In this document: positions 1-7,230 of the stretch, piece by piece | How the letters are laid out: every line of letters begins with the position of its first letter | How positions within the stretch are numbered: the stretch's first letter is position 1 | Assembly: GCA_964613805.1 (NCBI GenBank) | Contig: CAZTJF010000022.1 | Coordinates: 1-64,000 of the forward strand | Length of the DNA: 64,000 nucleotides | Direction of reading: 5' to 3' | Source of the DNA: XYD12-FULL-36-8 sp964613805 | GTDB lineage: Bacteria; Bacteroidota; Ignavibacteria; Ignavibacteriales; Ignavibacteriaceae | Notes under the pieces: generated by a model | What the model was told of the DNA's origin: nothing | Databases searched by the model: none | The model's input: only the letters and a program-made list of their open reading frames with translations | Position numbers and translations under genes: made by a program

Positions 1-917
1 TCGGCGGATTAGTGATTACCACTATTCTGCTTTTTGTATTCTTCCATTTAGGAGTTGTTAATAATCTTAGCTGGGCTTTAGCAGGTGTACTAATTGTTCT
101 CGTGATTTCATTTTTGTTCACAACTGTAGCAGCTAATGCAATAGCAATCGTCGGAACAAATCCTGTCAGCGGAATGACTTTGATGACATTGATTCTCTCT
201 TCAATTATACTTACATCAATTGGATTGAAAGGACAATCGGGAATGATTGCTGCGTTGATCATTGGCGGTGTTGTGTGCACTGCACTTTCGATGGCTGGCG
301 GATTTATCACGGATTTAAAGATTGGTTACTGGCTTGGCTCAACTCCCCGCAAACAGGAGCAGTGGAAAGTTTTAGGTGTAATTGTGTCGGCTTTAACTGT
401 TGGTTTTGTAATGATGATATTGAATGAAACCTACGGATTTGTCGGTGAAGGTGCGCTTGTTGCCCCGCAAGCTAATGCTATGGCGGCGGTTATTAAACCA
501 CTGATGGATCAGCAGCCGGCTCCGTGGACACTTTACATTGTTGGAGCAATTCTCGCACTTGTATTAACTATGATAAAAGTCCCCGCGCTTGCATTTGCAC
601 TTGGAATGTACATACCTCTTGAGCTTAACACTCCTTTGCTTGTCGGCGGATTGATTGCACACTACGTTTCCACGCGCAGCAAAGATGAAAAAATAAATAA
701 TGCAAGAAGAGAACGCGGAACTTTAATTGCATCCGGATTTATTGCCGGCGGTGCATTGATGGGAGTCATAAGTGCAATACTAAGATGGCAGGGCTTTAAC
801 TGGGTTGATGCAGAATGGGCTGAATCTCACTCCGCTGAACTGCTGGGAATAGCCATGTTTGCTGTAATTTGTGTTTACATGATTTGGGACTCGTTAAGAG
901 GAAAACCGGAAGAATAA
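1..917 (+). CDS. OPT family oligopeptide/metal-chelate transporter, C-terminal part
   Basis: This is an integral inner-membrane protein cut by the window edge. The open frame runs upstream without a stop (codons Gly-Gly-Leu precede the first GTG at 12), so the true start lies outside. At least eight hydrophobic segments are visible. The segment NPVSGMTLMTLIL followed by a long region ending in GYWLGSTPRKQEQWK is characteristic of the OPT family, whose members import oligopeptides or metal chelates with protons. A second hydrophobic block with FALGMYIPLELNTP matches the family's C-terminal half. The substrate cannot be read from the sequence. A pair of palindromes follows the stop codon directly. 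The family assignment is from recognition of these motifs and is fairly secure. Confidence 0.85.
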   Translation, partial: GGLVITTILLFVFFHLGVVNNLSWALAGVLIVLVISFLFTTVAANAIAIVGTNPVSGMTLMTLILSSIILTSIGLKGQSGMIAALIIGGVVCTALSMAGGFITDLKIGYWLGSTPRKQEQWKVLGVIVSALTVGFVMMILNETYGFVGEGALVAPQANAMAAVIKPLMDQQPAPWTLYIVGAILALVLTMIKVPALAFALGMYIPLELNTPLLVGGLIAHYVSTRSKDEKINNARRERGTLIASGFIAGGALMGVISAILRWQGFNWVDAEWAESHSAELLGIAMFAVICVYMIWDSLRGKPEE

Positions 918-921
918 GGGT

Positions 922-990
922 TGTCAGTCTGAGCTTGTCGAAGACTGGCCACTCTAATTAATGTCACACTTCGACTGGCTCAGTGTGACA
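922..990. repeat. Palindromic repeat pair, family A copy 1
   Basis: Two imperfect palindromes lie side by side: 922-950 (TGTCAGTCTGAGCTTGTCGA core) and 962-990 (TGTCACACTTCGACTGGCTC core). The same two-palindrome unit recurs at 14878-14946, 26184-26252 and 34632-34699, in either order. It sits just after the transporter stop and could also fold as a terminator-like hairpin, but there is no T-run. Confidence 0.8.
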
Positions 991-1044
991 AAAGTATTAA
1001 CTCCGCCAATGAGAGATTGTTGGCGGAGTTTTAATTAACCATTT

Positions 1045-1311
1045 TTACTCGTGATTTTTTATCCATTCCCAAGCATCTGTGGGTAACCAACCTTGGCGTG
1101 ATTGATGAGTAATTTCGACAACTAAGAAACGATCATTCTGGTCAATTACCGTTCTAATTCTATCTGCCCAAGCATTTGCGCTGTCATTAGTAGACACTAA
1201 CCATGTCGATTCGAGATAGTGCCACCAGGAAGGCGCAGTCTTTAATAGGTTGTACAAAGCTGTGTAATCTTTACCAGGTTTTTTAAGGTCATAAGTTACT
1301 AGAAGTATCAT
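1045..1311 (-). CDS. Small Cas2-like (SinR-family-like) protein
   Basis: An 88-residue protein starting MILLVTYDLKKPGKDYTALY, with WWHYLESTWLV near residues 29-39 and FLVVEI near 62-67. This beta-alpha-beta pattern (hydrophobic strand ending in Y-D-L, an amphipathic helix, then a strand with S-T-W) resembles small stand-alone proteins related to Cas2/VapD that databases often label SinR family. The assignment comes from remembered pattern, not a search. Its ATG overlaps the TGA of the upstream gene at 1308-1311 (ATGA), so the two are very likely translated together. There is no cas1 and no CRISPR array nearby, so a role in spacer acquisition is unlikely. Function unknown. Confidence 0.6.
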   Translation of the reverse strand: MILLVTYDLKKPGKDYTALYNLLKTAPSWWHYLESTWLVSTNDSANAWADRIRTVIDQNDRFLVVEITHQSRQGWLPTDAWEWIKNHE

Positions 1312-2057
1312 GGTATAGACCCTACCTTCCTTTTAACATCGTAAGTTGAAATTTCTTTTATATAAAAATTTGAGATTTCTGTACAGCTTGGATCGATTCC
1401 ATCCCAAAATATTTCAAAGTACATTTTTATCGGTATTTTAATGTTATCCGAATAAAATGTAATTGGAACAATAAATGTTCCCTTGCCGAGGTGAATATAG
1501 GCACCCTTTTGTTCTTCCTCTTCTACTGATAGATATAGGCTATATTCAGAAGATGTTAATGTATTTGAACTTCCATCTATGGAAGATGGTAAGTTCTTTT
1601 CTATTCTGGCAATTTCTAAATAAAACGGAATTCTTGGAGTGAGCGAAAAATCCTTTTCTTCATCATTCCAAGGTAATGGAGTTGGTGGCAAAGATTTGGA
1701 TTTATAAAAGGTTTCACTTTGGGGCCTTTTACAAAAAACAGATTCAACTAGACCAGTAAATGAGCGCGCTGCAGAGGTTCCCTCATTCAATGCCTTAATT
1801 CGAATTCTTGTTACCGATGCAGCGACAGATGTTGCTGATGAATCTTTGATTGTCGAAATATAAGGTTTGTCACCACTTACGATAATCTTTAGTTTTGGTT
1901 TAAACAACCAACGTTTTACTCGCTCACCATAAACTGCAATTAATGCTAATAATATAGTTCCAACTGCGGTTAAGCCCTGAATTATTAGCTCAAGGTAATC
2001 TTTTGTATTCAGTTGTGTTTCTATTAAAGTATCTTTAAAAACCGATAATGAATCCAT
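1308..2057 (-). CDS. Hypothetical single-pass membrane protein, partner of the Cas2-like gene
   Basis: A 249-residue protein with one clear membrane segment near residues 25-45 (LIIQGLTAVGTILLALIAVY) followed by a positively charged stretch (ERVKRWLFKPK) and about 200 soluble residues, mostly predicted strand-like (KIIVSG, IRIKALNEG, FIVPITFYSD, KMYFEIFWDG). The positive residues after the membrane segment suggest that the C-terminal domain is cytoplasmic. I do not recognise the family. It is the first gene of a two-gene unit with the Cas2-like protein and overlaps it by ATGA, so the two probably act together. A membrane effector plus small regulator arrangement is one possibility, purely by analogy. 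Confidence 0.6.
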   Translation of the reverse strand: MDSLSVFKDTLIETQLNTKDYLELIIQGLTAVGTILLALIAVYGERVKRWLFKPKLKIIVSGDKPYISTIKDSSATSVAASVTRIRIKALNEGTSAARSFTGLVESVFCKRPQSETFYKSKSLPPTPLPWNDEEKDFSLTPRIPFYLEIARIEKNLPSSIDGSSNTLTSSEYSLYLSVEEEEQKGAYIHLGKGTFIVPITFYSDNIKIPIKMYFEIFWDGIDPSCTEISNFYIKEISTYDVKRKVGSIP

Positions 2058-2514
2058 GAATTATTCCTAATTTATTTCAAACATACTATTATAATTCGAA
2101 GAATAAATTGTAAATAAAAATAAGATCATTTTCACTTTTCAATATCACATAAGATTATACAATATATCATAATTACTTCTTATTAAAACATATCCAATTT
2201 TCTCAAGTAGTTCAAGAGGGGGGATAGAAATTTAAGAAAATTTTTTTTGTGGGAAAGGAGCGCTGCTCCGCTGTTTGAGTTGGGAACAACCCACTTTAAA
2301 TGCGGAACGACCAGGAGGTCGTTCCCTACCATTTACTAACCCAAATCCTTTGCACGCAACTTCATCGAGAGGAATTGGGTTACTTAAATTTTTAATCTGC
2401 AGAAATCTGCCCAATCTGCGTCATCAGTGCCTGCCACTATGTGGTGCTATTGCCCTAAATTTTTTTTGAAATATCCCCAAATAAAATTATGTTTTACTCA
2501 AAATTTTTGGGATT
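2058..2514. other. Intergenic region with hairpins and repeat fragments
   Basis: The first 170 bases are AT-rich without obvious structure and probably hold the promoter of the leftward pair. Then come GGAGC-gct-GCTCC near 2258-2270, a perfect 9-bp hairpin GGAACGACC-agga-GGTCGTTCC at 2304-2325, and a degenerate segment at 2411-2452 (CCAATCTGCGTCATC... GTGCTATTG) that resembles 33151-33177. Short open frames here run through the palindromes and are not convincing genes. Confidence 0.6.
2304..2325. repeat. Perfect 9-bp hairpin
   Basis: GGAACGACC and GGTCGTTCC separated by AGGA. It has the look of a dispersed intergenic palindrome, not a terminator, because no T-run follows on either strand. 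Confidence 0.7.
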
Positions 2515-4224
2515 ATGATTAAATCGCTCCTTATACAAGATTATGCACTGATCGAAAAGATTGAAGTTGAATTCAAGTCCGGCTTAAATATTATTACCGG
2601 AGAAACTGGTGCAGGTAAATCAATTTTGATTGATGCCATGGGTCTGCTTCTTGGTGAGCGTGCATCGAGTGATGTTATCCGTAAAGGTGCTGAAAAATCT
2701 GTTGTGGAAGGAATATTTGAAGTTGATAAAAATAAAAGAGTAAAAACCTTTCTCACAGAAAACGAACTTGATGATCTTCCCGAATTAATTATCCGCAGAG
2801 AAATTTCTTCGAAAGGTTCCAACCGATGCTTTGTGAATGATTCTCCGGTTTCATTAAATGTTATCAAAGAGCTTGGCGATTTATTAGTTGATTTGCACGG
2901 GCAGCACGAACATCAATCTCTCCTACGAAAAGAAACTCACATAAATTTCCTGGACGGCTTTGGCAATAACGATGAATTGCTTAGAACGTACAAATGGTTA
3001 TACACTTCGCTCAATAAACTTTTAACTGAACTTAAAGAGGTTAAGGAAAAAGACTCAGCTTACCGAGAGAAAAGAGATGTGCTTGATTTTCAAATAAAAG
3101 AAATTGATGCAGTTTCTCCGAAGCTTGGTGAAGAAGAAAAGCTGCAGAGTGAATTGAAGATTCTCGAAAACTCAGAAAAGCTATTAGCACTAACAAACCG
3201 AATTTATGACGGACTGTACGAATCAGAAAATTCTGTTCAGGATTCATTAAGCAAAATAAAAAATGATTTGGAAGAGCTTGCAAGGATTGATCCCTCTTTC
3301 AGTGAATCAAACAGTGAATGTGAAAGTGCTTTAACTTTAGTAAATGACATCTCCGATAACATCAGAAAGTATAAAGCGAAAATTGACATCGAACCGGAAA
3401 AGGTTGAAGCAATTAGAGAAAGATTAGGTGCAATTAATCTTCTCAAGAAAAAATACGGCGGTTCGATTGAATCACTGCTTGAATTGAGAAAAAGAGTTGG
3501 CGAAGAATTTCAAGCTGCTGAAGGTTATTCACAGCAAATTATTGATTTAGAAAAAAAGATTAAGGCAGTTCGGGAAAATGCCAGTCAATCTGCTGAGAAA
3601 CTTTCGAAGGAGCGAACGAAAATTTCCAAAAATGTCAAAAAGGAAATTGAGCTAATACTGACAGAGTTGGGAATTCCAAATGCAAAGTTTGAAGTAAGAA
3701 TATCTCAGAAAGAACTAAACCTGAACAATGAAGACGGATTAAGGTTCAACAATAAAAATTTGGCTTACGATTCGAATGGCTGTGACGAAGTTGAGTTTTA
3801 TATTTCAACTAACATCGGAGAAGATGTTAAACCTCTTGCCAAAGTTGCTTCGGGCGGAGAGGTTTCTAGAATAATGCTTGCGTTAAAATCAGTGCTTGCA
3901 AAAAGTGATAAGCTTCCGCTTCTTATTTTTGATGAGATTGATTCGGGAATAAGTGGTAATGTTGCACAAAAAGTTGGACAAGCATTAAAATCTCTTGCAA
4001 CATTTCATCAGATAATAGCAATCACTCATTTACCGCAAATAGCAGCATTCTCAGATCACCATTATGCGGTTGAGAAGAAGGAAACTGATGGTCGTGTGGT
4101 CAGCTCTATTCGTAAACTTACCGACCATCAGAAAATAATAGAAGTTGCAAAGCTGTTGAGCGGTGAAAAAGTAACCGATGCAAGTATAAAAAGTGCTAAA
4201 GAATTAATAGAATCAAAGTTTTAA
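2515..4224 (+). CDS. recN: DNA repair protein RecN
   Basis: A 569-residue SMC-like ATPase of recombinational double-strand-break repair, acting in the cytoplasm with RecA. The N-terminal half-ATPase has Walker A GETGAGKS (residues 29-36) after MIKSLLIQDYALIEKIEVEF, and LLVDLHGQHEHQSLL near residue 123 is a RecN hallmark. Two coiled-coil arms fill roughly residues 155-370. The C-terminal half carries the ABC signature VASGGEVSRIMLALK (about 443) and Walker B LLIFDEIDSGISG (about 470), then ITHLPQIAAFSDHHY. Length and domain order are normal for the family. The ATG at 2515 gives the canonical N-terminus. It appears to be a single-gene unit. Confidence 0.97.
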   Translation: MIKSLLIQDYALIEKIEVEFKSGLNIITGETGAGKSILIDAMGLLLGERASSDVIRKGAEKSVVEGIFEVDKNKRVKTFLTENELDDLPELIIRREISSKGSNRCFVNDSPVSLNVIKELGDLLVDLHGQHEHQSLLRKETHINFLDGFGNNDELLRTYKWLYTSLNKLLTELKEVKEKDSAYREKRDVLDFQIKEIDAVSPKLGEEEKLQSELKILENSEKLLALTNRIYDGLYESENSVQDSLSKIKNDLEELARIDPSFSESNSECESALTLVNDISDNIRKYKAKIDIEPEKVEAIRERLGAINLLKKKYGGSIESLLELRKRVGEEFQAAEGYSQQIIDLEKKIKAVRENASQSAEKLSKERTKISKNVKKEIELILTELGIPNAKFEVRISQKELNLNNEDGLRFNNKNLAYDSNGCDEVEFYISTNIGEDVKPLAKVASGGEVSRIMLALKSVLAKSDKLPLLIFDEIDSGISGNVAQKVGQALKSLATFHQIIAITHLPQIAAFSDHHYAVEKKETDGRVVSSIRKLTDHQKIIEVAKLLSGEKVTDASIKSAKELIESKF

Positions 4225-4349
4225 GCATTGGTTCAAAAATTGCATTAATCTTATGCGTTTTACGTCACATTTTGAGCAGCGGTAAGCCGGAAATTATTGA
4301 ATTCGTTTGATTTCAAGCTTAATATTTACCAAATTGGAGTAAACAATAA

Positions 4350-4364
4350 AAAAAAGGAGTAAAC
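4350..4364 (+). promoter_or_regulatory. Strong Shine-Dalgarno before the 4365 gene
   Basis: AAAAAGGAGTAAAC directly precedes the ATG, with AGGAG at a normal spacing. A near copy (TGGAGTAAACAATAAA) lies just upstream, so the leader looks duplicated. It supports the start at 4365. Confidence 0.6.
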
Positions 4365-5246
4365 ATGAAAAAAACACTCACCTTCATTGTGCTCTTCGTG
4401 CTTTCTTCAACTCTATCTTATTCTCAATGGGAAGATAGATTTAACAAAATCGCAGAATCTAATGCCAAGCTTTATGCGCAGCCATTTGCAACAGCATTTG
4501 GTACGGCAATGAATTCTGCAGGGTTTCACTCTGCTGATGTTTCAGATTTGTTCGGTTTCTCGATCAGCTTCAAGGGTATGTATATTATGATACCTGATGA
4601 TCAATTGACCTTCAGTCCGGTACTGCCTGCTGGTTATGTATCAAACAAACCATCAGCAACGATTTTCGGGTCGAAAGGCGGCGCTTATGCTGGTCCAGAT
4701 GGTTACATCACGTTACCACCTGGTTTAGATGTAACAACAGTTCCGATGATTATGCCTCAGGTTGGACTAAGTTTATTAGGAACAGAAGCGATATTCAGAT
4801 TTGTTCCAAGTGTTGATGTTGGTGGAAAGAAATTAAATCTTTTCGGGATAGCTGTGAAACATTCTGTCAGCCGTTACATTCCATTAATACCTGTTGATGT
4901 AGCAGTTCAGGTGTTGTACAACACGTTCAAAGTTACAGATTTAATTGATGTAAAGAATTTAGCTTTCAATGCTCATGCAAGTAAAACGTTAGGTATATTA
5001 ACTCCGTATCTTGGTCTCCAGTTCGAATCAACCAAGATGGATTTGACATATGAAATTAAGGGAGATATAACAAGTGGTGATGAAACATTAAGACAAGATA
5101 GAAAGGCAAGTCTTACCCTCGACGGCGATAACAGTTTCAGAGCAACAGTTGGTGCTTCTTTAAAATTAGCAGTTATAGTTTTGAATGCCGATGTAAGCTT
5201 AGGTTCTCAAACCGTTTTCGGCGGCGGTTTATCATTTGAATTTTAA
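4365..5246 (+). CDS. Predicted outer-membrane beta-barrel-like protein (possibly DUF6588)
   Basis: A 293-residue exported protein: signal peptide of about 20 residues (MKKTLTFIVLFVLSSTLSYS, cut before QWEDRF), then strand-rich sequence with alternating hydrophobic residues and a final aromatic residue (GGGLSFEF), as in outer-membrane barrels. The region LFGFSISFKGMYIMIPDDQLTFSP resembles the uncharacterised DUF6588 family of Bacteroidota, from memory. A strong ribosome site AAGGAG precedes the ATG. The next gene, a lipoprotein, follows after only 14 bases with its own AAGGAG, so the two form an operon. Function unknown. Confidence 0.65.
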   Translation: MKKTLTFIVLFVLSSTLSYSQWEDRFNKIAESNAKLYAQPFATAFGTAMNSAGFHSADVSDLFGFSISFKGMYIMIPDDQLTFSPVLPAGYVSNKPSATIFGSKGGAYAGPDGYITLPPGLDVTTVPMIMPQVGLSLLGTEAIFRFVPSVDVGGKKLNLFGIAVKHSVSRYIPLIPVDVAVQVLYNTFKVTDLIDVKNLAFNAHASKTLGILTPYLGLQFESTKMDLTYEIKGDITSGDETLRQDRKASLTLDGDNSFRATVGASLKLAVIVLNADVSLGSQTVFGGGLSFEF

Positions 5247-5260
5247 TAAGGAGAGAAAAA

Positions 5261-5809
5261 ATGAATAAAATACTTAGAACATTCGTTGTTGTTTTAATAG
5301 TAGCTCTATCGTTTGTTAACACAAGCTGCGACAAGTTTGATACTTTGCCGCTAAATGTTCCATTCTCAGTAACTATTGTAACCCAGGGCAATAATAATCC
5401 TTCAAGTTCTTCATCAACATACTGTCTAACCGAATCAAGCACATATCAAGATTATGTAGAGGATATTCAAAAACTCACATTTATTGAGGCAACTTGGCGT
5501 ACAGATTCCGTAAAAAACATTGCTGCTGGGACAATCAAAGTTACAGTAAGAGTTGTTGGTGGAGCAACTTTGTTCCAAAAAACAATTGCTGGAACAAATC
5601 CTTCTGCTTATCTAAGCCCAAATGCTCCATATGTACTTGCTCTTAGCGAAACAGAAATTGAAGCGTTGAATACTTATTTGAATAATTATCTTCAAAATCC
5701 GAATCAATGTTTGCAAGCAACTGTTGAGGCAACTGTTACAACCGGAACAGCTCCGTATTATTTGCGAGGCATTATTGATATGGTTGTTGAGGCGGAAACT
5801 AAATTATAG
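5261..5809 (+). CDS. Hypothetical lipoprotein
   Basis: A 182-residue protein with a lipoprotein-type signal peptide: a hydrophobic stretch and the lipobox-like VNTSC with Cys at about residue 23, followed by D-K, then a Ser-rich linker. The remainder is a small strand-rich domain ending EAETKL. A good ribosome site (AAGGAGAG) precedes the ATG. It is the second gene of an operon with the barrel-like protein and ends at a Rho-independent terminator. I do not recognise a family. A cell-surface or periplasmic partner of the upstream protein is a reasonable guess. Confidence 0.6.
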   Translation: MNKILRTFVVVLIVALSFVNTSCDKFDTLPLNVPFSVTIVTQGNNNPSSSSSTYCLTESSTYQDYVEDIQKLTFIEATWRTDSVKNIAAGTIKVTVRVVGGATLFQKTIAGTNPSAYLSPNAPYVLALSETEIEALNTYLNNYLQNPNQCLQATVEATVTTGTAPYYLRGIIDMVVEAETKL

Positions 5810-5830
5810 ATTATTTTTTGGCAGAGCATT

Positions 5831-5870
5831 AATCCTTGGAGCGTAAATGCTTCAAGGATTTTTTATTTTT
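5831..5870 (+). terminator. Rho-independent terminator after the lipoprotein gene
   Basis: AATCCTTG..GC and GC..CAAGGATT pair around the loop GTAAAT, followed by TTTTATTTTT. Placement 20 bases after a stop codon and before hemW fits a terminator of the two-gene operon. Confidence 0.85.
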
Positions 5871-5872
5871 AA

Positions 5873-7030
5873 ATGATGATTAAAGAAAACAAAAGCAATC
5901 TTAAAGAAACTGCTATCTACATTCACATTCCTTTCTGTGAACATAAGTGCATTTACTGTGATTTTTATTCCATTATCACAAAGGATAATATAACTTCGTT
6001 TTTGCAAGCACTAAAAAAGGAAATAAATCATTATACAGAGAAACATTCATCAAATAGAATAATTAAATCAATATTTTTTGGCGGCGGAACTCCTTCACTA
6101 ATGACTCCAGCTTATATAAGTGAAACAATTGAGTTAGTTAAAAAAAGATTTGAAGTATCTGCTGATGTCGAGATCACCCTCGAGACTAATCCGGGAACGG
6201 TTGAACAGACTAAGCTGAAAGAGTTTTATGAAATTGGTATAAATCGGTTAAGCATTGGTATTCAATCCTTTGATGAGAATGAGCTTAAGTTTCTAACAAG
6301 AATCCACGACAAGCAAACAGCAATTGATACTGTAGTTAAAGCTCAAGAAGTCGGCTTTGAGAATATCAGTATTGATTTAATTTTTAATTTGCCTGGGCAA
6401 ACAAAAGAACGCTGGCATAATAATTTAAAAACTGCATTAACACTTCCTATAACTCATATATCTGCATACAGCTTGATTCTTGAGCGCGGAACTATCCTCA
6501 ACAAAATGGTGCTTGATGGTAAAGTTAAAATCCAAGATGCCGATTACGATGCTGACTTATATGAAATGACAATTGACTTTTTAACCCAAAACGGATTTGA
6601 TCAGTACGAAGTTTCAAACTTTGCTAACAAAGGATACGAGTGCCGGCATAATAATGCATATTGGCATTACAAGGATTACTTTGGTTTTGGCCCATCAGCA
6701 CATTCATTTATTGATGGAAGAAGGTATTGGAATTTTTCCAGCTTAAAGAAATACATAGCCGAAATTGATGAAAAACATTTTGCCGTTGCTGGTTTTGAAA
6801 CGCCGAAAATTGAGCAGCAGCTTAATGAATATGTGATGCTTGCTTTAAGAAGTAACGGGATTAAGTTGGATGAAATGCAGACTCTTTTCGGGTCTGGATG
6901 GCTGAATGAGAAAAACCCATACTTCACAAAATTAGAATACATAAAACACCTTACCAGAAAGAATGGAATTATTAGAATGACTAAATCCGGATATGCTGTT
7001 TGCGACGAAATTATTAAAAATCTTCTTTGA
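5873..7030 (+). CDS. hemW: Radical SAM heme chaperone HemW
   Basis: A 385-residue HemN-like radical SAM protein. The iron-sulfur cluster motif is PFCEHKCIYCDF with Cys 22, 26 and 29. The residue after the third Cys is Asp-Phe, which fits HemW and not true HemN, where a fourth Cys follows. FFGGGTPSLM (about 68-77), TLETNPGT and RLSIGIQSF are core radical SAM strands, and the C-terminal region (NEYVMLALRSNGI) is the HemN C-terminal domain. HemW binds and delivers heme. Two in-frame ATGs (5873 and 5876) are possible and differ by one residue. It follows a terminator closely, so its promoter must overlap that region. Confidence 0.9.
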   Translation: MMIKENKSNLKETAIYIHIPFCEHKCIYCDFYSIITKDNITSFLQALKKEINHYTEKHSSNRIIKSIFFGGGTPSLMTPAYISETIELVKKRFEVSADVEITLETNPGTVEQTKLKEFYEIGINRLSIGIQSFDENELKFLTRIHDKQTAIDTVVKAQEVGFENISIDLIFNLPGQTKERWHNNLKTALTLPITHISAYSLILERGTILNKMVLDGKVKIQDADYDADLYEMTIDFLTQNGFDQYEVSNFANKGYECRHNNAYWHYKDYFGFGPSAHSFIDGRRYWNFSSLKKYIAEIDEKHFAVAGFETPKIEQQLNEYVMLALRSNGIKLDEMQTLFGSGWLNEKNPYFTKLEYIKHLTRKNGIIRMTKSGYAVCDEIIKNLL

Positions 7031-7169
7031 AATTCATTTTGAGAAATATTTCATTTTTTAACTATTTGATGAACAAACATGTTACAGAAGAGTCCTTTAT
7101 ATTAGAGTATTGCAAATTAGGATTTGTTAATTATTTGTTTTAATAAGTAAGATGGGCTTATTTTTACCG

Positions 7170-7204
7170 TGCTTGTAAGTAAAAAATATGTTTCTTTACA
7201 AGCA
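7170..7204. other. Inverted repeat upstream of the first M14 peptidase gene
   Basis: TGCTTGTAAGTAAA and TTTCTTTACAAGCA form a 14-bp stem with two mismatches around a 7-base loop, ending 26 bases before the ATG at 7231. It could be a weak terminator for hemW or a leader hairpin. The sequence alone does not decide. Confidence 0.4.
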
Positions 7205-7230
7205 AACAAATTTAAGCATTGGGTTTTATA

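Noticed and set aside
1045..1311. CRISPR-Cas locus, because of the Cas2-like protein
   Set aside because: No cas1, no other cas gene and no regularly spaced repeats are present within several kilobases.
2232..2469. Small open frames on both strands in the 2058-2514 gap
   Set aside because: They run through hairpins and repeat fragments, overlap each other on opposite strands and have repeat-derived composition.
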